Of a stretch of DNA of 64,000 nt, positions 1 to 7,070 are shown piece by piece; the first letter of the stretch is position 1; the number at the start of each line of letters is the position of its first letter. The DNA comes from Pseudomonas sp. GD03944 (GTDB taxonomy: Bacteria; Pseudomonadota; Gammaproteobacteria; Pseudomonadales; Pseudomonadaceae): the NCBI RefSeq assembly GCF_029839275.1, contig NZ_JAOCAH010000019.1:22698-86697 (forward strand), given 5' to 3'. The notes below the pieces were generated by a model. The model was not told where the DNA came from. It ran no database searches and was given only the letters and a program-made list of their open reading frames with translations. A program made the translations under genes and the position numbers.

Positions 1-156
1 CAGCACGGCCCCGATGCCGGAGCGCAAGGCCAGTTGCAGCGTCGGCGAAAAATCGACGGCGGTGGCCTTGAGGGTGATCTGCTGCAGGCCCCAGATCAGG
101 CACAGCACCAGCATCACGCCGATGGCCAGGCTGTCGAGCGGTTTGCGTGGGTCCAT
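1..156 (-). CDS. EamA/DMT-family permease, N-terminal part (runs off left edge)
   Basis: Reading the minus strand from an ATG at 156 gives 52 residues beginning MDPRKPLDSLAIG, followed by a hydrophobic segment containing LCLIWGLQQ, a Trp-Gly pair in the first membrane helix typical of the drug/metabolite transporter (EamA) family, and then a second helix start (LALRSGIGAVL). The rest lies outside the window. It would sit in the inner membrane and export or exchange a small metabolite that cannot be named. It is divergent from the AraC regulator at 252, with about 95 bp between them, which suggests that regulator controls it. Family call is good, substrate unknown. Confidence 0.75.
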   Translation of the reverse strand, partial: MDPRKPLDSLAIGVMLVLCLIWGLQQITLKATAVDFSPTLQLALRSGIGAVL

Positions 157-251
157 GGCGACGGTCCGGAAGGGGCGAGGGCACATTGTCAGGCCGGCAG
201 GGATGCGATACATAACGCAAATACGACAACTCATCACGGCAGACCGACAAC

Positions 252-1061
252 ATGGCCAGCGGCGCGCGCGTCCAGCACCTGCACTTGCCTCCCTTCACCC
301 ACAGCCTGCCGGCGCCGCTGTATTTTCGTACGGCGCGCATGCCGGCCGAGGCCACCTACCCGACGCACCGGCATGTCTGGGGCGAGTTCGTCTATGCCTT
401 CAGCGGGGTGATGGAAGTGGCGCTGCAGCACCAGCACTTTCTGGTGCCACGGCACTACGGTGTGTGGTTGCCGCCCGGCGTCGAGCACCGGGGCATGAAC
501 CGCGGCGAAGCCTGTCACTGTTCGTTGTACGTGTCCGCCGAGCTGACCGGCAAGCTGCCGGCGACCCCCTGCGCCCTGACGGTCACGCCGCTGTTGCGTG
601 CCGTGCTCAATCACCTGCGCCAGCACCCGGATCGGGGAGCGGGCGATGATGCTCACCAGCGCCTGCTGCAGGTCGCGGTGGATCAGCTCGGCAGCGCTGA
701 GTGCGCCGGCAGTTACCTGCCGGCGAGCCGCGATCCGGTACTGGAGCCGGTGCTGCAGGCCCTGCAGGACAACCCCGGCGATACCCGCACCATCGCCGAG
801 CTGGCCCGGGCGGTGCACAGCACGGAGCGAACCCTGATGCGCCGCAGCCAGCGCGAGTTGGGCATGACCCTCAGTGAATGGCGGCAGCGCCTGTGCGTAC
901 TCGCTGCTATGCAGCAGCTGGAGGTCGGGCTGTCGGTGGAAAGCATCGCCCACGACCTCGGCTACAGCTCGGTGTCGGCATTCATCGCCATGTTCCGGCG
1001 GCTGATGGGCGTGACGCCGGATGAGTACCGCAAGGAGCGGGCCGGCGTCACGCCGGGGTAG
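252..1061 (+). CDS. AraC-family transcriptional regulator (cupin sensor)
   Basis: A 269-residue cytoplasmic DNA-binding protein. Residues about 25-110 have the histidine-rich AraC cupin pattern (THRHVWGEFVYAFSG, then LPPGVEHRGMN), as in regulators of the NimR type that often control a neighbouring exporter. The C-terminal ~100 residues carry two helix-turn-helix units, the second ending in the family signature (SIAHDLGYSSVSAFIAMFRR, then GVTPDEYRKE). The ATG at 252 was taken because the cupin begins soon after it. It is divergent from the EamA permease at 1-156, the classical arrangement for a regulator and its exporter. Effector is unknown. Confidence 0.9.
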   Translation: MASGARVQHLHLPPFTHSLPAPLYFRTARMPAEATYPTHRHVWGEFVYAFSGVMEVALQHQHFLVPRHYGVWLPPGVEHRGMNRGEACHCSLYVSAELTGKLPATPCALTVTPLLRAVLNHLRQHPDRGAGDDAHQRLLQVAVDQLGSAECAGSYLPASRDPVLEPVLQALQDNPGDTRTIAELARAVHSTERTLMRRSQRELGMTLSEWRQRLCVLAAMQQLEVGLSVESIAHDLGYSSVSAFIAMFRRLMGVTPDEYRKERAGVTPG

Positions 1062-1115
1062 AGGCGTTGCCCTGGCCAAGCTGCGCTCCCGTGGCGGGAG
1101 CGCAGCCAGGCGGGC

Positions 1116-1544
1116 TCAGTCGATCAGCGTCAGGGTGACGTCGATGTTGCCGCGGGTGGCGTTGGAGTACGGGCAGACGATGTGCGCCCGGTCGATCAGG
1201 ATTTGCGCCCGCTCACGATCGAGACCCGGCAGGCTGATGCGCAACTCGACCTCGATGGCAAAACCGGTGGGCACCGCGCCGATCCCCACCACGCCCTCGA
1301 TCGACGGGTTGGTGGCGATGGCCAGCTTGTCGCGGGCGGCGACGAATTTCATGGCGCCCAGGAAGCACGCGGAGTAGCCGGCAGCGAACAGCTGCTCCGG
1401 GTTGGTGCCTTCACCGCCGGTGCCGCCGAGCTCCTTCGGCGTGGTCAGGGCCACGTCGAGTACCCCGTCGGAGGAAATGGCACGACCGTCACGGCCGCCG
1501 GTGGCTTCTGCATAGGCACGGTAAGCGATGGTTTCAATCGACAT
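1116..1544 (-). CDS. ohr: Ohr-type organic hydroperoxide resistance protein
   Basis: A 142-residue OsmC/Ohr-family thiol peroxidase that reduces organic hydroperoxides, normally using lipoylated proteins as reductant, in the cytoplasm. The two redox cysteines are visible at C60 (AAGYSACFLGA) and C124 (HIVCPYSNATRGN), along with R19 and E50, which complete the active site in known Ohr proteins. Length is that of the family. No MarR-type OhrR gene lies beside it, so regulation is not evident here. A low-content stretch of ~165 bp separates it from the tandem repeat at 1711. Confidence 0.92.
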   Translation of the reverse strand: MSIETIAYRAYAEATGGRDGRAISSDGVLDVALTTPKELGGTGGEGTNPEQLFAAGYSACFLGAMKFVAARDKLAIATNPSIEGVVGIGAVPTGFAIEVELRISLPGLDRERAQILIDRAHIVCPYSNATRGNIDVTLTLID

Positions 1545-1710
1545 GCGGGCAATCCTCTGGAAGGGCGTCGGGGGGAGGTTCTGAGGGTCGCGCCAGGCAG
1601 GCCCGAGATGCCGGTGAGCCGGCAGCCGGGGGCGACTCCGCCATGCAGTCTAGTGCAGCCCGGGAAATGTTCCCGGCAGTGATCGGCACCCCCGGTTGCC
1701 CCTGACGCTG

Positions 1711-1750
1711 CGTGACCTCGTGACCTCGTGACCTCGTGACCTCGTGACCT
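1711..1750. repeat. Five exact tandem copies of an 8-bp unit (CGTGACCT)
   Basis: CGTGACCT is repeated five times without a mismatch. The last copy is also coding sequence: it gives Arg-Asp-Leu of the RDLLAYP motif where the ABC-transporter pseudogene begins. The other copies put stops or shifts in frame. It looks like slippage or expansion at the junction where the front of the ABC gene was lost. Confidence 0.95.
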
Positions 1751-2120
1751 ACTGGCCTATCCCGCGCCTCAGCCCGAGCCGGATGAACGCTTGGTGACGG
1801 TGCTCGAGCAGGTCGGCCTTGGTCGTCTGCGCGACCAGTTGGGGCGCCAGGCGGAGTGGAGCCGGGAGCTGTCCGGTGGCGAGCAACAGCGCATCGGCCT
1901 GGCCCGGGCGCTGCTGTATCGGCCGCAAACGCTGTACCTGGACGAAGCCACCAACCAGCTCGACGACCAGGCCGCGAGCGAGCTGCTGCGGCTGTTGCGC
2001 CGCGAGCTGCCGCGCTGCACGGTGATCGGCGTCAGCCATCAGGTGGCGGTGCAGGGCCTGTTCCAGCGTGCCCTGAACCTGCTGCCCACGCCGTCACCGC
2101 AGGCCGAGGCGGTGGTGTAG
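1740..2120 (+). pseudogene. C-terminal remnant of an SbmA/BacA/YddA-type ABC transporter ATPase domain
   Basis: The open frame from 1740 reads PRDLLAYP, then an ABC signature motif (ELSGGEQQRIGLARALL) and a Walker B (TLYLDEATN), and ends with the H-loop region (VIGVSHQ). RDLLAYP and the spacing to the signature fit the fused permease/ATPase family of vitamin B12, bleomycin or antimicrobial peptide transporters (about 560-600 aa). Walker A, all membrane segments and a start codon with RBS are missing, so about 120 residues of a nucleotide-binding domain remain. The 5' end coincides with the 8-bp tandem repeat. Probably not functional. Confidence 0.85.
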
Positions 2121-2260
2121 CCGCCGCCGGCGGACGACGAACGCCCTGGTCCGAAAGGGCCAGGATGCGTGTACTATCCGAGCTGGGTGTCTCCGCAATC
2201 GGGCGGACGGCAGGTTGAATTCAGTGCAGGTCGGGCCGCTTGCACGGAGTGACCGTTTTC

Positions 2261-3463
2261 GTGAGCCCTGACCAATCCCCCCGGCCAGCGTCGGCTGCCG
2301 CCACCCCCAATACCACCTTCCTCAAGCGTCTGTTCGCCGGAGAGTCTTCCGGGGGCATCGTGCTCATGCTGGCAGCCCTGTGCGCCCTGATCGTCGCCAA
2401 CTCGCCAGTGGCCGGCACGTATTTCTCGACCCTGCACGTGAAAGCCCTCGGGCTGTCGATCGAGCACTGGATCAATGACGGCCTGATGGCCATCTTCTTT
2501 CTGCTGGTCGGGCTCGAGATCAAGCGTGAAATGCAGGTCGGCCAGCTTGCCACATGGGGCGCCCGAGCCCTGCCCGGGTTCGCGGCGCTGGGCGGCATGC
2601 TGGTGCCCGCGCTGGTCTATGTGGCCTTCAACTGGGGACACGGCGACACCATCGGCGGCTGGGCCATTCCGGCGGCCACCGACATCGCCTTCGCCCTGGG
2701 CGTGCTGTCGCTGCTGGGCAAGCGCGTGCCGGTGTCGCTGAAGGTGTTCCTCTCTGCCCTGGCCATCCTCGATGACCTGGGCGCGGTGCTGATCATCGCG
2801 CTGTTCTACGCCGGGGGCCTGTCGATGCCGATGCTGCTGGCCAGCCTGGGGGCGCTCGCCGTGCTGGTGGCGATGAACCGCCTGGGCGTACGTCGCCTGT
2901 CGCCGTACCTGGTGGTGGGCGCGGTGCTGTGGTTCTGCATGCTGCACTCGGGTATCCACGCGACCCTGGCCGGTGTGGTGTTGGCGCTGTGCATCCCCCT
3001 GGGCGATCCCACGGCGCACGAGCGTTCGCCGCTGCTGCGCCTGGAGGGCATGCTGTATCCGTGGGTGGCGTTTGCCGTGGTGCCGGTGTTCGGTTTTGCC
3101 AACGCCGGTGTGTCCCTGACCGGTATCACCCTGGACAACCTGCTCGACCCGGTGCCCCTGGGCATCACCCTGGGGTTGCTGCTGGGCAAGCAGCTGGGGG
3201 TCTTCACCCTGGCTGCGCTGACCATTCGCTCAGGGCTGGCGCGGATGCCCGAGGGCGCCACCTGGCCGCAGCTGTATGGCGTGGCGGTGCTGTGCGGTAT
3301 CGGTTTCACCATGAGCCTGTTCATCGGCAACCTGGCGTTTCCAGGCAACCTGTTGCTGATCAGCGAGGTGAAGATCGGGGTGCTGGCCGGCTCCGTGCTA
3401 TCGGCGCTGCTCGGTGCGATGATCCTCTGCTGCGTCGGGCACCTGCGGCAACGGGCCCGTTGA
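2261..3463 (+). CDS. nhaA: Na+/H+ antiporter NhaA
   Basis: An inner-membrane sodium/proton antiporter of about 400 residues with roughly 12 hydrophobic segments. The helix IV motif PAATDIAFALG (Asp ~141) and the helix V motif LAILDDLGAVLIIA (paired Asp ~171-172) supply the ion-binding aspartates known from E. coli NhaA (D133, D163, D164). The C-terminal CGIGFTMSLFI segment is also conserved. The GTG at 2261 is preferred, with GGAG 11 bases upstream; a GTG at 2249 and TTG at 2240 are in-frame alternatives. A strong stem-loop follows the stop. It exports Na+ at alkaline pH and sustains pH and salt homeostasis. Confidence 0.95.
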   Translation: MSPDQSPRPASAAATPNTTFLKRLFAGESSGGIVLMLAALCALIVANSPVAGTYFSTLHVKALGLSIEHWINDGLMAIFFLLVGLEIKREMQVGQLATWGARALPGFAALGGMLVPALVYVAFNWGHGDTIGGWAIPAATDIAFALGVLSLLGKRVPVSLKVFLSALAILDDLGAVLIIALFYAGGLSMPMLLASLGALAVLVAMNRLGVRRLSPYLVVGAVLWFCMLHSGIHATLAGVVLALCIPLGDPTAHERSPLLRLEGMLYPWVAFAVVPVFGFANAGVSLTGITLDNLLDPVPLGITLGLLLGKQLGVFTLAALTIRSGLARMPEGATWPQLYGVAVLCGIGFTMSLFIGNLAFPGNLLLISEVKIGVLAGSVLSALLGAMILCCVGHLRQRAR

Positions 3464-3468
3464 ACGGC

Positions 3469-3495
3469 AGCCGCCCGCCTAGTGGGCGGGCGGCT
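3469..3495 (+). terminator. Stem-loop downstream of nhaA
   Basis: An 11-bp perfect GC-rich stem (AGCCGCCCGCC / GGCGGGCGGCT) with a 5-nt loop starts six bases after the nhaA stop. No clear U-tract follows, so it may be a 3' stabiliser rather than a full intrinsic terminator. Confidence 0.55.
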
Positions 3496-3520
3496 CGATT
3501 ACCCCAGAAAAGGACCGACC

Positions 3521-3733
3521 ATGGCATTCGACTGGCACCGTGACCCGATCACCGAGACGACCCCGGTGGGTGAGGGTTACCGCAACACGCAGAACGTCCG
3601 CCGCTTCATGCTCGACCGCTGCGGCGCGGCCTTTCGTTTCGACCGCGAGTTCATGCACTGGATACGCAGCACCCCGTCGCTGACCATGGGCGACGTGGTG
3701 TGCGAATGGCGGCGCCGGCACGGTCTGGCCTGA
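3521..3733 (+). CDS. Small DUF6434-type protein
   Basis: A 70-residue basic, tryptophan- and arginine-containing cytoplasmic protein starting MAFDWHRDPI, with an AAAGGA ribosome site 7 bases before the ATG. The pattern of an N-terminal FDWHRDPI, a central RNTQNVRRFM, and a C-terminal LTMGDVVCEWRRRHG is what I associate with the DUF6434 family; the second half resembles SAP-like DNA-binding folds in size and charge. Function is not known. It sits between nhaA and the convergent sugar-acid dehydratase and is probably transcribed separately because a stem-loop precedes it. Confidence 0.7.
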   Translation: MAFDWHRDPITETTPVGEGYRNTQNVRRFMLDRCGAAFRFDREFMHWIRSTPSLTMGDVVCEWRRRHGLA

Positions 3734-3751
3734 CGCTCGCCTAGGCACCCG

Positions 3752-4912
3752 TCAGCCGCGGGTGCCAATCTCTACGTCCTGGGCGGTCCAGCCCGCTACC
3801 CGTTCGCTCAGCGACAGCCCCAGGCCCGGGCGGGTCGGCACCAGCATGCGGCCGTCGCGGGTTTCCAGGCGTTCGTTGAACAGCGGTTCCAGCCACTCGA
3901 AATGCTCGACCCAGGGTTCGGTGGGGTAGGTGGCGGCCAGGTGCACGTGCAACTCCATGGCGAAGTGCGGGGCGATCATCAGGCCGGCCTGTTCGGCCAT
4001 GGACGCCACCTTCAGGTAGGGCGTGATACCGCCGACCCGCGGCGCATCCGGCATCAGGTAGTCGGCACCACGGGCTTTGATGAACTCGGCATGTTCGGCG
4101 ACGCTGGTGAGCATTTCACCGGTGGCGATCGGCGTGTCGAACGCCGCGGCCAGGGCGGCGTGGCCTTCGGCGTCGTAGCAGTCCAATGGTTCCTCGATCC
4201 ACACCAGGTTGAAGTCTTCGAACTTGCGGCACATGCGCTGGGCGGTGGGGCGGTCCCATTGCTGATTGGCGTCCACCATCAGCGGGAAGCTGTCGCCCAG
4301 GTGCTGGCGCACGGTGCTGACGCGCTTCAGGTCGGTGGCCCAGTCCGGCTGGCCGACCTTGAGCTTGATCCCGCCGATGCCTTTTTCCCGCGACAGGTCG
4401 GTGTTCTTCATCAGTTGATCGAGCGGCGTGTGCAGGAAACCGCCGGAGGTGTTGTAGCAGCGCACGGAATCACGCTGGGCGCCGAGCAGGCGAGCCAGGG
4501 ACAGGTTGGCGCGCTTGGCCTTGAGGTCCCACAGCGCCACGTCGAAGGCGCCGATGGCCTGGGTCGACAGGCCGCTGCGGCCCACCGAGGCGCCGGCCCA
4601 GCACAGCTTGGTCCAGAGCTTCTGGATGTCGCTGGGGTTTTCGCCGATCAGCGCCGGGGCGATTTCCCGGGCGTGGGCGAACTGGCCGGGGCCGCCGGCC
4701 CGTTTGGAGTAGCTGAAGCCGAGGCCGCGATGACCGTCCTTGCTTTCGATCTCCACGAACAGCATGGCGATCTCGGTCATGGGTTTCTGGCGGCCGGTGA
4801 GCACCTTGGCGTCGCTGATCGGGTTGGCCAGCGGCAGGAACACGGAGGCGACCCGGACCCAGGCGATCTGGTCGTGGTCGGCGCTGGCGGCGAAGGCAGT
4901 GGACTCGGTCAT
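3752..4912 (-). CDS. Enolase-superfamily sugar-acid dehydratase (L-talarate/galactarate type)
   Basis: A 386-residue mandelate racemase/muconate lactonizing enzyme. The N-terminal capping domain is followed by a TIM barrel with the KxK base pair (GIKLKVG, K183 and K185), metal ligands D214 (VDANQQ), E240 (WIEEPL) and E266 (ATGEM), and the catalytic His316 in IAPHFAMELHVHLA. That last motif and the overall order match characterised L-talarate/galactarate dehydratases, which remove water from m-galactarate or L-talarate to give 5-keto-4-deoxy-glucarate. AGAGAGG precedes the ATG. It lies 237 bp downstream of a LacI regulator on the same strand, with an operator-like palindrome between. No transporter or downstream aldolase is adjacent, so exact substrate is inferred. 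Confidence 0.8.
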   Translation of the reverse strand: MTESTAFAASADHDQIAWVRVASVFLPLANPISDAKVLTGRQKPMTEIAMLFVEIESKDGHRGLGFSYSKRAGGPGQFAHAREIAPALIGENPSDIQKLWTKLCWAGASVGRSGLSTQAIGAFDVALWDLKAKRANLSLARLLGAQRDSVRCYNTSGGFLHTPLDQLMKNTDLSREKGIGGIKLKVGQPDWATDLKRVSTVRQHLGDSFPLMVDANQQWDRPTAQRMCRKFEDFNLVWIEEPLDCYDAEGHAALAAAFDTPIATGEMLTSVAEHAEFIKARGADYLMPDAPRVGGITPYLKVASMAEQAGLMIAPHFAMELHVHLAATYPTEPWVEHFEWLEPLFNERLETRDGRMLVPTRPGLGLSLSERVAGWTAQDVEIGTRG

Positions 4913-5103
4913 GCGGTGATACCTCTCTGACGGGTGGAAAAACCGGGCGAGGCGACGCGACGAGCCGCACGGCCGGCGCAGGGGCAGTGCAGGGAGAGCA
5001 GGGCAGTGGCTGGGGTGCGCATCGTCGTTGTCCGTCCTCGGCGAGGGCCGGCGCCTGCGGTTGAAGCAGGGCCGGCACAGCGGTGTTCAGTCGGACGTTA
5101 AGC

Positions 5104-5117
5104 TGATTACGCAATCA
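5104..5117. promoter_or_regulatory. Candidate LacI-type operator upstream of the dehydratase
   Basis: TGATTACGCAATCA is a nearly perfect 14-bp palindrome with the central CG step found in many LacI/GalR operators. It lies between the LacI gene (stop at 5150) and the dehydratase start at 4912, about 190 bp before the latter. Binding is inferred. Confidence 0.4.
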
Positions 5118-5149
5118 TTCAAGGGCGGGAACGGGGCGATTTCGGCGGC

Positions 5150-6193
5150 TCAGGTGCTCTGCCGTTCGATGAGGCGAAAGCCGGTGTCGACCCGCACCCG
5201 GGCGCTGTCTTCATCGGGGCGTTCCAGGCGTTGCAACAGCGCCTGGGCGGCGCGGGTGCCAATCTCGCTGCCGTTGATGGCGACGCTGGAGAGTGCCGGG
5301 TGCAGGTGCGCGGCGGTGCTCAGGTCGCCGAAACCCATCACCGCCAGGTGGCCGGGCACGCTGAGGCCGCGCTCGGTAGCCTCTTCCATCACGCCATGGG
5401 CCAGGGTGTCGGAGCTGCACACCACCACATCGAAACGCTCGCCGCGGTCGAGCAACTGACCAAGCCCGGCGCACCCCAGTTGCACGGTGGCCGGTGGCGG
5501 CAGCACCACCGTGGGGATGTTTTCGATGCCGTGCTTGTGCAGGGTGGCGGCGAGGCTGGCGTAGCGTCGATGGCCTCGGGGATCATCCAGGGTCACGGCG
5601 GCGAAGCGCCGGTAGCCCTTGCCCAGCAGGTAGTCGGCCACCGCCTGGCCCACCGCCTCGTGGGAGAAGCCCACCAGCATGTCGAGGGGCTTCTTCGCCA
5701 GGTCCCAGCATTCCACGATGGGAATGCCGGAGCGCGACAGGCGCACGCGGCTGGCCTCGGTGTGCAGGGTGCCGGTCAGCACGATGCCGTCGGGACGGCG
5801 CCGCAGAATGGCATCGAGCAACTGTTCTTCGCGTTCGGCGGAGTAATTGGTCAGGCCGATCAACGCCTGGTAGTTGGCTTCGGTCAGGGTGTCGATGAGC
5901 GCCTGCACCGTGTCGGAAAAGATCGAGTTGGCCACCGTGGGCACGAGGATCGACACCAGCCGGTTGCGTTCCTCGTGGATACCGGCGGTCATCATGGCGG
6001 GCACGTAGCCGACCTTGCGCACCGCGCGGAACACCTTCTCGCGCAGGGCCGGGCGCACGATTTCCGGCTGGTTGAGGGTGCGCGATACGGTGATCGGCGA
6101 TACCCCGGCGACCCGGGCGACATCCACCAGGGTCGGGGGCTTGTCCGGGGTGGCGGTGCGGCGCCGGGGCGCGGGCGGCTGGTCGTGGCTCAT
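5150..6193 (-). CDS. LacI/GntR-type transcriptional repressor
   Basis: A 347-residue regulator. After a ~20-residue basic leader, residues 21-65 form the LacI helix-turn-helix and hinge (TLVDVARVAGVSPITVSRTLN). The remainder is the periplasmic-binding-protein-like sensor core, with the usual ISVAGFDD-like strand here as LAVMGFGDLS. The hinge and spacing resemble the gluconate repressor GntR group, which respond to sugar acids. It precedes the sugar-acid dehydratase on the same strand, which makes galactarate, talarate or a derivative a reasonable inducer. The ATG at 6193 was accepted; the leader before the HTH is slightly longer than usual. Confidence 0.88.
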   Translation of the reverse strand: MSHDQPPAPRRRTATPDKPPTLVDVARVAGVSPITVSRTLNQPEIVRPALREKVFRAVRKVGYVPAMMTAGIHEERNRLVSILVPTVANSIFSDTVQALIDTLTEANYQALIGLTNYSAEREEQLLDAILRRRPDGIVLTGTLHTEASRVRLSRSGIPIVECWDLAKKPLDMLVGFSHEAVGQAVADYLLGKGYRRFAAVTLDDPRGHRRYASLAATLHKHGIENIPTVVLPPPATVQLGCAGLGQLLDRGERFDVVVCSSDTLAHGVMEEATERGLSVPGHLAVMGFGDLSTAAHLHPALSSVAINGSEIGTRAAQALLQRLERPDEDSARVRVDTGFRLIERQST

Positions 6194-6286
6194 CAGGGGT
6201 CCGTTGTCGGGTGACGCGAAGGCCGCCCAATCCTGACGCGATCCGCCGCCCGGTTCAATCCGCGCCGTGTCGCCTCAACGAACGGA

Positions 6287-6541
6287 TCAGGCCTTGGCCG
6301 GCAGGTGGCTGGCCAGGGGCACGGCCTTGAAAATCGGTTCGCGGCTCAGCACCCGGAGGCCTTCCGGGCTGCTTTCCAGCAGTTGCCGTTCGCTGTCGGC
6401 GACCAGCAGTGCCAGGTCATAGCCGGCGTCGGTCAGGGTCGTGGCCAGCTCGCGAACCGCGTCGGCGGCCCAGGGCGCGTCGGATTCGAAATGGCCGAGC
6501 AGTTTGTCCTGGCGGTGAATGGTCAGACGGAAGGTGTGCAT
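6287..6541 (-). CDS. Conserved small protein of unknown function
   Basis: An 84-residue soluble protein starting MHTFRLTIHRQDKLLGHFES, preceded by an AGGAGG-like ribosome site (AGGAGGCCCCC before the ATG). It has no signal peptide or membrane segment and shows an alternating beta strand/helix pattern with an Ala/Asp-rich helix (WAADAVRELATTLTDAGYDLALLVA). I do not recognise a named family. Codon usage is that of the neighbours, which supports a real gene. It is followed by about 110 bp and a strong stem-loop that belongs to the thioredoxin-like gene. Confidence 0.65.
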   Translation of the reverse strand: MHTFRLTIHRQDKLLGHFESDAPWAADAVRELATTLTDAGYDLALLVADSERQLLESSPEGLRVLSREPIFKAVPLASHLPAKA

Positions 6542-6607
6542 GGGGGCCTCCTGAAACGGGCTGCCGGAGCAGGGCGGAAACAGCGGTCGAGGGTGTCAGC
6601 AATGAAT

Positions 6608-6633
6608 ACGGCCTGGGCCGAGGCCCAGGCCGT
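6608..6633 (-). terminator. Strong stem-loop downstream of the thioredoxin-like gene
   Basis: A perfect 12-bp inverted repeat (ACGGCCTGGGCC / GGCCCAGGCCGT) with a 2-nt centre lies 27 bases after the stop of the gene ending at 6660. A short AT-rich tail (ATTCATT) follows on the minus strand. Confidence 0.6.
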
Positions 6634-6659
6634 TCGTGCGGTGGCGCATGGAACGGGGC

Positions 6660-6890
6660 TTATTTCAGGTCGTCGATGGACGCGCCGAAGTTCAGGTGCA
6701 GGACCTGGCCGTCGACCACCAGGGCGGGGACGGATTTGACGCCGGCCTGTTCGGCCTCGCTCACGCGCTGGGATTGGTCACCGAGGTGAACGATTTCGAC
6801 CTGGACCTTCGGGTCGAGCAGGTTCAGCAGGGTCTGTTCGGCGGAAATGCAGACCGGGCAACCGGCGTGGTAGAAGCGTGCTTGAGTCAT
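6660..6890 (-). CDS. Thioredoxin/glutaredoxin-like CxxC protein
   Basis: A 76-residue protein with an active-site motif HAGCPVCISAEQ immediately after the first beta strand and a cis-proline strand (VKSVPALVVDGQ), the two landmarks of the thioredoxin fold. It is shorter than thioredoxin (about 105 aa) and closer to stand-alone glutaredoxin-like redoxins, so it likely acts as a cytoplasmic thiol-disulfide exchange protein. The ATG at 6890 has GGAG seven bases before it; a longer in-frame extension to 6983 would read through the palindromic promoter and is rejected. Its promoter carries three inverted repeats, suggesting tight control by a repressor not encoded next to it. Confidence 0.8.
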   Translation of the reverse strand: MTQARFYHAGCPVCISAEQTLLNLLDPKVQVEIVHLGDQSQRVSEAEQAGVKSVPALVVDGQVLHLNFGASIDDLK

Positions 6891-6911
6891 GGTGAATCTC
6901 CTGTTTGGTTG

Positions 6912-6989
6912 GTATCGATTCGATACTGTGCGCAGCGTACTCCGATACGCTGCGCTGTCAATATGGTTTTTACTCGATACCAAGTATCG
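6912..6989 (-). promoter_or_regulatory. Palindrome-rich promoter of the thioredoxin-like gene
   Basis: Two copies of a GTATCGA-type palindrome flank the promoter: GTATCGATTCGATAC at 6912-6926 (7-bp arms) and CGATACCAAGTATCG at 6975-6989 (6-bp arms). Between them lies a perfect 10-bp inverted repeat (6930-6939 with 6946-6955, 6-nt loop). On the minus strand TTGACA occupies 6961-6956, with a TACGCT-like -10 sixteen bases on. The arrangement suggests repression by a dimeric winged-helix or TetR-type protein. Confidence 0.6.
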
Positions 6990-7070
6990 CCAGGCGTGAT
7001 GCGAGCGCCCACGACCGAGCGCGCCCGTGCAGGCGACGTTCGGTTGTGGGATGAAGGGGAAGGGGCGCCG

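Noticed and set aside
1711..1750. Possible CRISPR or attachment repeat
   Set aside because: Units are 8 bp, directly abutting and without spacers; the last unit is part of the ABC gene remnant.
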